A DNA stretch of 20,214 bases from a bacterium (lineage in GTDB: Bacteria > Desulfobacterota > DSWW01), in the NCBI GenBank assembly GCA_030609865.1, contig JAUWSZ010000001.1, forward strand, positions 1-20,214. The letters run 5' to 3'. Below the pieces are notes generated by a model, which saw nothing but the letters and a program-made list of their open reading frames with translations, was not told where the DNA came from and did not search any database. Each line of letters opens with the position of its first letter. The first letter of the stretch is position 1. The position numbers were made by a program, and so were the translations under genes. Shown here one piece after another: positions 1 to 7,000 of the stretch.

Positions 1-465
1 CATCAACACGACTTCGTACGCCTCGGGAACCTGGAGAATCTCTTTCGCCATGTCGTGATCGAAGAAACCGACCATGACCGTGCCCAAACCGAGGGCATGC
101 GCGGCCAGGGCAAGGTTCTGCGCCGCACTTCCCATGTGGAACATGAACCACCAGTCTCCGAATTTCGTGACGATATCCTTATCCTTTCTATACGCATCCG
201 GGATCTTCACCTTGCCGCACAGGACCAGCAACAGGGGGGCTGCCGCAACGGCCTTTCTTGCCGGATTGTACCCCCCGAGGGTCTCCTGCAGGCGCTGCTT
301 GGTCTCAGGGTCCCTGACCACGATGACCTCCCAGGGCTGGATGTTCCCTCCCGAAGGGGCCCAGCGGACGGCCTCCAGGACGCGATCTATGAGCGCGTCG
401 GGAACCTCTTTGTCCTGGTACCTGCGTATGCTTCGCCTGCCCGCGATAACTTCCTGAAAATCCAT
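1..465 (-). CDS. Nitroreductase family protein, partial (C-terminus beyond window)
   Basis: The first 155 residues of an FMN-dependent nitroreductase-like protein are read from an ATG at 465, and the frame is still open at base 1. The N-terminus has the family signature: an RRSIRRY motif near residues 10-16 that contacts the FMN phosphate, then WAPSGGNIQPWE near residues 45-56. A later GSAAQNLALAAHALGLGT stretch is the usual dimer and flavin-binding helix. These proteins reduce nitro groups, quinones or other electron-poor substrates with NAD(P)H in the cytoplasm, but the substrate cannot be read from sequence. It lies 66 bp after the TetR gene on the same strand, so it may be the last gene of the operon. 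I saw no clear terminator or promoter in the gap. Confidence 0.88.
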   Translation of the reverse strand, partial: MDFQEVIAGRRSIRRYQDKEVPDALIDRVLEAVRWAPSGGNIQPWEVIVVRDPETKQRLQETLGGYNPARKAVAAAPLLLVLCGKVKIPDAYRKDKDIVTKFGDWWFMFHMGSAAQNLALAAHALGLGTVMVGFFDHDMAKEILQVPEAYEVVLM

Positions 466-531
466 CTGGACTTACCTCATCTGCAGATTGACCAGGGTGC
501 ACAACCCGCATCAGGTGTTATCTCCTAGCCG

Positions 532-1332
532 CTACCCCCCACTCTTTCTATTGCTCGTCCTCGTCGTCGTCCTCGTCCTCGAATTCGGGCGCGGGCGCGC
601 AGGCGGGCGAGGGGGCCTGACCCCTGACCCCTGATCCCTGATCCCGGATTCCCGACCCTTGATCCCTGAGGCCTGTCCTGTCGCCTCTGTCTTGGACGGC
701 TGAGGCCTGGAAGACAACCCGCGGTTGATCATGCCGAAACAAAGAGTAAGGAGTTCGTCGATGTGCCTGGGCCTCACTTTCATTTGCTCCCGGGTGATGG
801 CAAGCTGCGTGATCCCGGTGAAGGCACCCCAGAGGATGTTTGCAACATGCCAGGGATTGACCGAAGAGAGAGACCCGTTATCTACCACTTTTTGAACCTG
901 GGCGCTGAGAAGATTCAGAATGGTCGTGGCCTGGGCGTTGAGATCTTGTGCGAGCTCGGGGGACAGCTTTGCCTGCATGTCTTCCTGCTGCATCACCATG
1001 AAGATCCGAAAATAGCTCGTGTGTTCCTTGTAGAAGCGGAAGAGGGTGCTGGCCGTTTCTTCCAGCAATCGTTCTGATGGAACCTTACGGGTCTCCATTT
1101 CGTTGAGCAAAGTGATGAGGATATCCAGGCCGCGGGTCAGAAGAGAGAAATAAAGCTCCTCTTTGCTCTTGAAATAGATGTAGATCGTCCCCTTTGCAAT
1201 CTCGGCTCGTTCGGCAATCTGATCTATCGTTGCGGCATGGAACCCAACGTGGTTGAAGACCTCGTAGGCGGCGTCAAGGATTTGCTGGTGCCGGATGAGC
1301 TTCTCCCGTGCTTTTCGTTCAGCGATTCCCAT
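532..1332 (-). CDS. TetR/AcrR family transcriptional regulator with repeat-derived C-terminal tail
   Basis: Residues about 10-60 form a typical TetR helix-turn-helix, with an ILDAAYEVF helix, then TIDQIAERAEIAKGTIYIYF and KSKEELYF. The rest is a helical ligand-binding domain of ordinary length up to about residue 205. The start at 1332 has a GGAG five bases upstream and sits 21 bp after the FwdA-like gene, so it is probably the last regulatory gene of the operon. The final 55-60 residues are abnormal: Gly/Ser/Arg-rich then Arg/Thr-rich, encoded by two simple repeats (553-581 and 616-678). The original stop has therefore probably been lost or displaced. A natural target is the palindrome at the operon promoter (14929-14943), which would give autoregulation; that is inference. 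TetR repressors of this general type often sense acyl-CoAs or hydrophobic ligands. Confidence 0.9.
   Translation of the reverse strand: MGIAERKAREKLIRHQQILDAAYEVFNHVGFHAATIDQIAERAEIAKGTIYIYFKSKEELYFSLLTRGLDILITLLNEMETRKVPSERLLEETASTLFRFYKEHTSYFRIFMVMQQEDMQAKLSPELAQDLNAQATTILNLLSAQVQKVVDNGSLSSVNPWHVANILWGAFTGITQLAITREQMKVRPRHIDELLTLCFGMINRGLSSRPQPSKTEATGQASGIKGRESGIRDQGSGVRPPRPPARPRPNSRTRTTTRTSNRKSGG
553..581. repeat. CTCGTC/GTC simple repeat at the 3' end of the TetR gene
   Basis: A run of CTCGTC and GTC units ends in CTCGAATTCG. On the coding strand it reads as GAGGAC/GAC units and gives the Arg/Thr-rich end of the TetR protein. It is low-complexity sequence that looks added to the gene rather than inherited with the domain. 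Confidence 0.7.
616..678. repeat. Nine-unit 7-bp tandem repeat (CCTGATC type)
   Basis: The plus strand divides without slippage into nine 7-mers: CCTGACC twice, CCTGATC twice, then CCGGATT, CCCGACC, CTTGATC, CCTGAGG and CCTGTCC. Three units equal 21 bp, so in the TetR frame the array gives a 7-residue peptide period of the form SGIRDQG. It lies within the TetR coding sequence just after the normal end of the ligand-binding domain. Confidence 0.85.
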
Positions 1333-1353
1333 GGATCTCCAACGCCTCCTCTG

Positions 1354-2769
1354 TTACAGGTCGTCTGCCCGTTGCTCCTCGGGAGGGCAAGCATCGAGGT
1401 GCTCGAAACGGAGCGTCGCGTTCTGCAAGAGGTCTGTTTGTGTCAGACCGGACAAATCCACATCTACCTCATTGGAGCGTGTCTCAACAGGCGGCTTCCT
1501 GCCGGTGAATACGCCTTCCTCTCGGACGAGCACACCGTCTTTGATGAGCAGCCAACAATCACGGAAGGCCACTTCTGTTTCTTCTCCGTTCGTGTCCGGT
1601 TGCATGTCATAAACAACAAGGTTTGCCCGGGCTCCCGTACGAAGATGGCCCAGATCGTCCAAACCGATGGAACGGGCCGGCTCCAACCGTGTGCGTTGCG
1701 CCCATTCATACAGATCGAAGGTTGCCCCATCGAGAATCTCCAGGAGTTGCCGTGGCCGGCTATGCGGATCGAGGAGCCACGTGCCGATCGCGGGCATGCC
1801 CCCGAACTGACCTCCTGCAGGACCCGAGGCCCCCAGGGCCAACCTGCATGAAGGGGACACCTGTCTGAGAAGTGACCAGCCCGCCACGGTGAGGGCGTGA
1901 TCAAGGGGGATAGACCTGGTTTGGAAGGAAAGGGGCGTCTGCAGGCCCAGGTCCAGGCTGAGTGACGCCTGGTGCATGGTGTTGTCCGCAGAGACCACGA
2001 GTTGTTCCTGACCGGTGCTGAGGCCCAGGTCCGCACTTCCTCCTTCCGCCAGGAATCTCTTTGCCTGCTCGAGGGCCGCGTCTGAATCAAGGGCAATGCC
2101 GAGCCCGGCGATGTGAAAGTGGCCCGGGTTGGGGATTTCGTTGTCCAAGAGTCCCGGCATACCCCAGAGGTGGATCGGGAGTATCTCAGGATCTTCAAGG
2201 AGGGACAGGAAGGAGAGGACCTTCTTGGCACTGAGGTTCTTCTGAATGTAGTGCCGCTGTTGGTGACGCAAGTACGGGAAGGGGAGGGAGAGACCTACGG
2301 CTCCCGTGAGCTGGATCAAGGCGCGGGCCAGACGACCGAATTGGGCGGGCTGGTTGGCGCGAATCGACTGGCCCATGTCCCTCAAGTCGATGATGGCACA
2401 GGTGGAGGTGTCTACAAAAGGGATGTGCCTCAGCGCGTGACGGACGAGACCTGCTGTCAACAGGGTCGTGAAGGGATGATGCACGTGCACATAGCCCATG
2501 CGGGCATAGGCAAGGCCGATTTCTTCCGGAGAGGGAGATTCCGCGAACATTCGGGTGAGAGCCTGTCCGTGCCCGGCGAGCTGACAGTAGGGGTCGATTC
2601 CGCCTGCGAGCAGAGGCCGTTCTCCGGCATGGATGATATGTTGAGGGTCCTCGAAGGGCCCGCTTATCCTGCCTCCTGCCACGTACAGGTCTCGTTGCTC
2701 GCCACTCCACTCCTGGGAGGGATCGTAGACGCGAGCTCCTTTGATCAGGATCTTCTCTGATAAAGTCAT
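1354..2769 (-). CDS. FwdA/FmdA-like protein (formylmethanofuran dehydrogenase subunit A homologue), metal site apparently lost
   Basis: This 471-aa protein has the amidohydrolase-type layout of FwdA: an N-terminal KGARVYDP strand region, a GGID motif at 56-59, and a C-terminal GHLRTGARANLVVYD segment. Authentic FwdA (about 570 aa) carries a binuclear zinc centre that hydrolyses formylmethanofuran. Compared with FwdA as I recall it, the HxH motif after GGVDP is Tyr61-Cys62-Gln63 here, the IHLH segment is IHLW (199-202), and the TDSPNAGPF segment that supplies the essential Asp has Ser315 in its place. I also find no good match for the carboxylated lysine. The fold may therefore serve as a scaffold or bind a different ligand. 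The ATG directly follows the TAG stop of the FwdB-like gene, which suggests translational coupling. Confidence 0.8.
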   Translation of the reverse strand: MTLSEKILIKGARVYDPSQEWSGEQRDLYVAGGRISGPFEDPQHIIHAGERPLLAGGIDPYCQLAGHGQALTRMFAESPSPEEIGLAYARMGYVHVHHPFTTLLTAGLVRHALRHIPFVDTSTCAIIDLRDMGQSIRANQPAQFGRLARALIQLTGAVGLSLPFPYLRHQQRHYIQKNLSAKKVLSFLSLLEDPEILPIHLWGMPGLLDNEIPNPGHFHIAGLGIALDSDAALEQAKRFLAEGGSADLGLSTGQEQLVVSADNTMHQASLSLDLGLQTPLSFQTRSIPLDHALTVAGWSLLRQVSPSCRLALGASGPAGGQFGGMPAIGTWLLDPHSRPRQLLEILDGATFDLYEWAQRTRLEPARSIGLDDLGHLRTGARANLVVYDMQPDTNGEETEVAFRDCWLLIKDGVLVREEGVFTGRKPPVETRSNEVDVDLSGLTQTDLLQNATLRFEHLDACPPEEQRADDL

Positions 2770-4098
2770 CTACCGGCCCTCGCTCATGAGGTCTGCCAGC
2801 ACGTCCCGCACCGTTGGATAACCATGATTGCTCCAGACCTCGATGCTGTGCACATCAAAGGGCAGCCCGTCTGCACGGAAGAAGATGCCGTCACTCTCCA
2901 GGCCCGGCAAGGCCGTGGGGATCACCACCTGGTCCTTCAGGGCGGGTGTCCGTTTGAAGGGGTCGATCACGACCCGAGGCTTTTCGGAGAGGCAGTCTGG
3001 CAACACACCGCCGGGCGAAGGGTCGACTTCGGACGAGATCAGGATCACGCTCCCGACGGTTCCTGCCAGGTCCTTCCAGGAGGTTTCCTCGGGTTGCGCT
3101 CCGGCGGAGGCATCGGCAAAGGTCCCTCCCCACGGTGTTGCGTTCTTTTCCAAGGAGACCCGGCAGAAGCCTTCGATGTTCGGGCCCGCGTCCCAGAGGG
3201 GCAGGATGACCATTCGTTTTCGGCCTTCTGTGTTGAGCTTCGCGGACCAACGGAACAAGGCGTCAAGGGTTTCATCGGTCACCTTCTCCGGATCGACGAA
3301 GAGGGCGACATAGGAAGATCCCTGAAGGGCTCTCGCGAGGGCGGGAAGGTCGCGATGATCGAAACCGCCCCCTCCTCCAGGATGGGCCAGTGCGTCGATC
3401 AGGGCCGAGTCCTGATCTGTGGATAGCTGAAAAAACTGCTGACAAAGGGGTTCGATCACGGTCTCGTCCGAAGCGATGGCTGCCAGATTTCGGTCAAGAT
3501 TCCCTCGCTCCGTAAACCTCCCCCGGGCAAACAGGGAGTAACGGGATAAGTGGCGATGGTGTGTCACAAGAGGGTCGGCTCGCCAGAAAATGACCGACTC
3601 TGCACGATCACGGACTTCATCCAGGAGACCGGTGGCCCAGCCGAACCGTTTTGCCCGCTCATAGAAGCGTCGGATGCCTGGATAGGCCCACGGAAGAGAG
3701 ATGCCTCGGAACGTCCCCGCCAGTTCGAAGGAGGTGCGGATAGCTGCTTCGTCCGCGTTGTCGGCACCCAGGACGAGGACCGGTGGATGAGCCTGAAGGA
3801 GCCGGGCGGCGTGGGTCACGGTGTCGGACAAGAGGGAAGGGGAGGGGGGGGGCACCCGGTCTTCGGCAGATACCGAACATAATCGTTTCCAGCCCAACTC
3901 GCAAAGGTTCAAGGTGCGGGTGACGCGGCCATGCCTCATGTAGTAGGAGATGTCGTCGCATAGGCAACTACAACCAGGGCAGAGCATGGAGTGGTACGCG
4001 TGGTCGAAGTCGGTGAAGGACTCGGCCTGGGGACTCGGCGCGGGAGGTCCTTGATCTTCTTCCTGGATCGAGGCCTTGATGAACTTGTTGATGCTCAT
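2770..4098 (-). CDS. FwdB/FmdB-like molybdopterin-oxidoreductase-type protein without catalytic Cys
   Basis: The 442-aa protein resembles formylmethanofuran dehydrogenase subunit B, which normally reduces CO2 to formate at a W/Mo-bis-pterin. A CPGCSCLCDDI motif (C40, C43, C47) with C66 looks like the N-terminal [4Fe-4S] site. The diagnostic stretch DPLVTHHRHLSRYSLFARG (about 165-183) follows. Aligned from the conserved LLDEVRDRAE block, the catalytic Cys (or Sec) of the SSICHGPT segment falls on Gly131, and no Cys lies nearby. Methylotroph FhcB is likewise reported to lack the catalytic centre, so a non-redox role is plausible. I chose the ATG at 4098, two bases after the stop of the Fe-S gene; an upstream in-frame ATG at 4152 would overlap that gene by about 50 bp. 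Confidence 0.8.
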   Translation of the reverse strand: MSINKFIKASIQEEDQGPPAPSPQAESFTDFDHAYHSMLCPGCSCLCDDISYYMRHGRVTRTLNLCELGWKRLCSVSAEDRVPPPSPSLLSDTVTHAARLLQAHPPVLVLGADNADEAAIRTSFELAGTFRGISLPWAYPGIRRFYERAKRFGWATGLLDEVRDRAESVIFWRADPLVTHHRHLSRYSLFARGRFTERGNLDRNLAAIASDETVIEPLCQQFFQLSTDQDSALIDALAHPGGGGGFDHRDLPALARALQGSSYVALFVDPEKVTDETLDALFRWSAKLNTEGRKRMVILPLWDAGPNIEGFCRVSLEKNATPWGGTFADASAGAQPEETSWKDLAGTVGSVILISSEVDPSPGGVLPDCLSEKPRVVIDPFKRTPALKDQVVIPTALPGLESDGIFFRADGLPFDVHSIEVWSNHGYPTVRDVLADLMSEGR

Positions 4099-4100
4099 GG

Positions 4101-4562
4101 TCACACCAATTCCAACGCGTCCGTCGGGCAGTAATCCGCGCACGCCTTGCAAGGAGGCGCAGACGGGATGGCCCGATTGCAGAGTTCCGGGTTGACGAGC
4201 CGAACCCGGGCATTGATGATCTGAATGACCGTCACGTCGTTATGGCGAGGGCCCTTTCCCAGAGCCACTTCACGATTGTTCGCCCCGTGTACCGGGCAGA
4301 CATTCACACAGGCGCCACACCCGGTGCAGAGGTGGTCGTCCACGATCAGGCCTGTGAGTTCGTTCTTGACCCCTTCGCCGAGGATCTCCACGAGGCGTCG
4401 TTTCTTGTCCTCGTGTTCGGGCTCGTCCAGCAAAGGGCAGTCCCCGGGGCTCACGTCCCGGGCCAGCAGGTGGCCGGCAAAGGCCATACAGCTCATCCCG
4501 CATTCGCCGCAGTTCGTCTTCGGCAGGAACTCGTAGAGTTCGTATATGGATTTTCGAGGCAT
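4101..4562 (-). CDS. Small Fe-S protein: CdhE/AcsC-type N-terminal cluster domain plus ferredoxin-like domain
   Basis: This is a 153-aa soluble electron carrier. The N-terminus (residues 5-45: YEFLPKTNCGECGMSCMAFAG, ending in DCPLL) is the [4Fe-4S] domain that normally starts the large corrinoid Fe-S protein subunit CdhE/AcsC, with C18, C21, C25 and C42. A ferredoxin-like part follows, with C79-x2-C82-x2-C85-x3-C89 and a second set, C128, C138, C141 and C145, where the first Cys is set nine residues apart. It probably carries three clusters. In CFeSP this domain supplies low-potential electrons to re-reduce the cobalamin; here it is detached from any corrinoid domain. Its place between the ACS and Fwd-like genes suggests it wires those two modules together. 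Confidence 0.85.
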   Translation of the reverse strand: MPRKSIYELYEFLPKTNCGECGMSCMAFAGHLLARDVSPGDCPLLDEPEHEDKKRRLVEILGEGVKNELTGLIVDDHLCTGCGACVNVCPVHGANNREVALGKGPRHNDVTVIQIINARVRLVNPELCNRAIPSAPPCKACADYCPTDALELV

Positions 4563-4568
4563 AGTGGA

Positions 4569-5132
4569 TCAGTCGAACTCCTCCTCAATAATTTTGTCGG
4601 TTGCCTTGTTGGCAATGTAAGTGGCGAAGCCTGCCAGGTTCGGGTTGGCAAAGTAGTGCTTGAAGTCGTCATCCAGTGGCCAGCCGAGCAGGCAGTCCAC
4701 CTTCTCGCGCTCCGGGTTGACAAGCCACAACTGCAGCAGATGGTCCTTGATCGGGAAATACCAGTCCTCCTTCTCGATCAGGAATTCGATGAGGTAGTGT
4801 TCCGACACGGGTGGAAGGGCGAGTACATAGTCAATCGTGTTCTTTCGAAAGCACTTCGCGGCCGCCAGTTCACGGAGCCCTTCCAGGGCCTGGTTGATGC
4901 CCTCCCTGATGACGAAGATCAACTCATACCGTTTGTTGCCCTCCGTCCTGCAGGCGACGAGGTCCGGCTTCATAAACCCGATCGGTTCGGCCGGGATGAT
5001 TACGTAGCCGGCGTAGACCAGGAAATCACGCAGGGCCTTTTCCACCTGGTCCCGTGTGTAGAGCGGCTCTTCATCGTAGATTCGGTGCCAGCCCTGTTCG
5101 GGAATATCTTTCTTCATGTTAGTCTCACTCAT
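4569..5132 (-). CDS. Uncharacterised protein, 187 aa, possible PD-(D/E)xK-like fold
   Basis: I do not recognise a named family. The protein is acidic and has no signal peptide or membrane segment. Its start overlaps the 3' end of the ACS gene by 8 bp, so it is translationally coupled to it; an alternative ATG lies at 5117. The core (about 42-107) reads as strand YVII, a turn with KPDLVA, strand YELIFVIR, a helix, then strand DYVLALPP. This resembles the core of PD-(D/E)xK-like folds but lacks a clear ExK catalytic motif. The same order of elements occurs in the first protein of the operon (14082-14861), so the two may be distant relatives. An accessory or structural role in the ACS complex is likely from position only. 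Confidence 0.75.
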   Translation of the reverse strand: MSETNMKKDIPEQGWHRIYDEEPLYTRDQVEKALRDFLVYAGYVIIPAEPIGFMKPDLVACRTEGNKRYELIFVIREGINQALEGLRELAAAKCFRKNTIDYVLALPPVSEHYLIEFLIEKEDWYFPIKDHLLQLWLVNPEREKVDCLLGWPLDDDFKHYFANPNLAGFATYIANKATDKIIEEEFD

Positions 5133-6489
5133 CCAGCCCCTCTTCGTTCGGCTTGGGGACCTTGAGCGGTACCGGTTGGCCGTCCTTCCAGTATTTTGTA
5201 ATGATGGGATGGTCTACCTTTTCCAAGAACTCCTTGATGGTAGGCACGTCGGTCCCCACCTCCTCGGTGGCGATCTTGTCGTAGAGTTCTTCCGGGATAC
5301 AGTCGGCAAGCAGGGTTTTGTACTCATTGGGCATCCACACGATACGTTCCCAACCTCCATCTCCCTGGAGAAACTTTTTGGACTTGGGCGTGCGGATCGA
5401 CAGCCCCATGGAGCCGTGGTTCTGGTTGCCCCCGCTCATGAATCCCGCCATCTTCGAAAAATTCAAGCCGATCGGGGTTTCTCCCGGGTGCCTGCGGTCC
5501 ACCAGACCGATTCCGTCGAGCTCAGGGATGTAAAAGGCGGCCGCCTCGAAGCAGCCGCAGTTGGTCTGGGGATAACGGAGGGAACTGTAGAGGTTGACGA
5601 ACTTCACGGTCCTGGAAGAGCGCTCGTAGACCGTCTGATCCACCCCTGTGTACCTGCCCATCAGCGGGTCCAGGCATTCTCCCTTGGGCATGACGAAGGA
5701 GTAGCCGTAGGGGTCTATTTCAACGAGGGCCTTGGCCCCCAGGTAGCTCATGATCCCGCAGTAGGGGTTGCGCTGTGGGGTGATACAGCAGACATGGTTC
5801 GGGGCAAAGGTCTGGCAAAGGGTGCAACCGTAGAAGACATCCACGTCCTCGTCCTCGAGCCCCATCAGCCGGGCGTCATAGGCCTCCCACTCGGGACGGA
5901 TAGTGGTGTCGAGGATCTGTTGGATGAGATCCCGGCCGCCCACCTCCGGCGAGCCGATGATGATCTGGGCTTCAACCTTTTCCACCAGCGGGAAGTTGAT
6001 CTTCGCCATTCCCAGGAGGGATTGCCCCATTTTCTGCCAGTTGTTCTTGTGGGCGGTTTCCTTGTTCATCCGGATCCAGATCGTGTCACGCGTATTGACG
6101 AGCATCCAGCCCTCTCCCTGCTCGAAGGGCATGAATCCTGCGCGGATCAGGGGGTCTACGTGATCCTCGTTGAGCTGGCTTCCCCAGCAACGCAGCCAGA
6201 TGCCGAACGGGAAAGAGCTGCCCGGTTCGATTTCGTCGATGTCAGGCCCGATGAGCTCGATACGGCCGTCCTCGACTTGATTCTCATCGCTCACCACATC
6301 CACATGGATGTAGCTCTGGTACCCGTTTTTCGGCCCGCCGATTTCCATGTACATGTCGGCCTTGCGGATCTTCTGCCCCATCCAGCGTGGAGAAATCTCG
6401 ATCTCCACGCCATCGAACAGTTCATCGAGTTCCGTTGGCGCCTGAAAGACCCTTCCCTCGGGCAGTTTGACAGCGTCGATTCGTATCAT
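5125..6489 (-). CDS. cdhC: Acetyl-CoA synthase beta subunit (archaeal-type short ACS, CdhC-like)
   Basis: This 454-aa protein corresponds to the archaeal-type CdhC, not the roughly 730-aa bacterial AcsB that has an extra N-terminal CODH-binding domain. ACS joins a methyl group, CO and CoA into acetyl-CoA at the nickel A-cluster. The cluster motif is intact: C222-x2-C225-x8-C234-x9-C244 for the [4Fe-4S] and proximal Ni, and C311-Gly-C313 for the distal Ni. The spacing equals that of Moorella thermoacetica ACS (506, 509, 518, 528, 595, 597), including the 67-residue step to the CGC, and the gating Phe three residues after the second Cys is present (F228). An extra Cys (C235) follows C234. A perfect AGGAGGT precedes the ATG. 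It is the only enzyme of the operon whose known active site looks complete. Confidence 0.93.
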   Translation of the reverse strand: MIRIDAVKLPEGRVFQAPTELDELFDGVEIEISPRWMGQKIRKADMYMEIGGPKNGYQSYIHVDVVSDENQVEDGRIELIGPDIDEIEPGSSFPFGIWLRCWGSQLNEDHVDPLIRAGFMPFEQGEGWMLVNTRDTIWIRMNKETAHKNNWQKMGQSLLGMAKINFPLVEKVEAQIIIGSPEVGGRDLIQQILDTTIRPEWEAYDARLMGLEDEDVDVFYGCTLCQTFAPNHVCCITPQRNPYCGIMSYLGAKALVEIDPYGYSFVMPKGECLDPLMGRYTGVDQTVYERSSRTVKFVNLYSSLRYPQTNCGCFEAAAFYIPELDGIGLVDRRHPGETPIGLNFSKMAGFMSGGNQNHGSMGLSIRTPKSKKFLQGDGGWERIVWMPNEYKTLLADCIPEELYDKIATEEVGTDVPTIKEFLEKVDHPIITKYWKDGQPVPLKVPKPNEEGLDE

Positions 6490-6495
6490 GTGATG

Positions 6496-6502
6496 ACCTC
6501 CT
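6496..6502 (-). promoter_or_regulatory. Very strong Shine-Dalgarno for the ACS gene
   Basis: The coding strand reads AAAGGAGGTCATCACATG, so AGGAGGT lies six bases before the start. It is the strongest ribosome site I see in the operon, consistent with high ACS synthesis and fixing the start at 6489. Confidence 0.8.
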
Positions 6503-6525
6503 TTATCGGTACGATGCGAACTTGA

Positions 6526-6996
6526 TCATTTGAATGCGGCAACCAACTCGTCGAGTCTGCGCTTCCACTCTACAAGAGGGATTTCCTCCATGGTCAGCTT
6601 TGCGGTGGAGACCACCCCCGGTCCGAGATGGGCGAGGGAAACTTGTTGCAGGCCCGCTGCCATTCCCTGAACCATCTCCGGGCGATAGCCGATCATCAGC
6701 AGGAGATCGGGTCGGTTCTCGAGAATGGAGTCCTCCCAGTCGTCTTCGAGGCACCGGAAAAGCTCGGCGAGCCACATCTTCTTGGTTTTCACATGCCCTG
6801 CCTGTTGCTGGACGGCGAGAACAATGTTGCCGGTAGCAGCCACCGGGCAGGAGAGGGCTTCCGCCAGCTCTGTTGCGTAGGCAACCAGCGGCTTTCCATC
6901 GAGAGAGATCCGCTCGCATCCCTCGCCTGCGACCACCAGGGGGTTCTTGTGTTTCCGGATTTCTTGGGCCCAGTCTTGTGCGTCGAAGGTCTGCAT
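6526..6996 (-). CDS. cdhB: CODH/ACS complex epsilon subunit-like protein (CdhB)
   Basis: The 156-aa protein matches the size and layout of the epsilon subunit of archaeal acetyl-CoA decarbonylase/synthase, a Rossmann-like domain that binds tightly to the CdhA alpha subunit. Features seen are NPLVVAGEGCERI near residues 18-30, a LSCPVAATGNI strand-turn near 48-58, and DLLLMIGYRPEMVQG near 97-111, which resembles the related domain of thiamine-diphosphate enzymes. Its gene starts 4 bp after the CdhA-like gene, with AAGGAG overlapping that gene's end, as expected for subunits made in fixed ratio. No metal-binding motif is evident. The family role proposed in archaea is structural or in flavin/electron transfer. 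Confidence 0.8.
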   Translation of the reverse strand: MQTFDAQDWAQEIRKHKNPLVVAGEGCERISLDGKPLVAYATELAEALSCPVAATGNIVLAVQQQAGHVKTKKMWLAELFRCLEDDWEDSILENRPDLLLMIGYRPEMVQGMAAGLQQVSLAHLGPGVVSTAKLTMEEIPLVEWKRRLDELVAAFK

Positions 6997-7000
6997 CGTT

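Noticed and set aside
616..678. Short tandem units as a CRISPR array
   Set aside because: The units are only 7 bp with no spacers between them, and there are no cas genes. No CRISPR, tRNA or rRNA was seen in the window.
4099..4152. Upstream ATG at 4152 for the FwdB-like gene
   Set aside because: It would add 18 residues read out of frame through the conserved ferredoxin end of the previous gene. The ATG at 4098, just after that gene's stop, is the usual coupled arrangement.
5116..6525. 469-codon open frame on the plus strand opposite the ACS gene
   Set aside because: It is antisense to a gene with complete catalytic motifs and an ideal ribosome site; its product has no recognisable domain. 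GC-rich codon use often leaves such open antisense frames.
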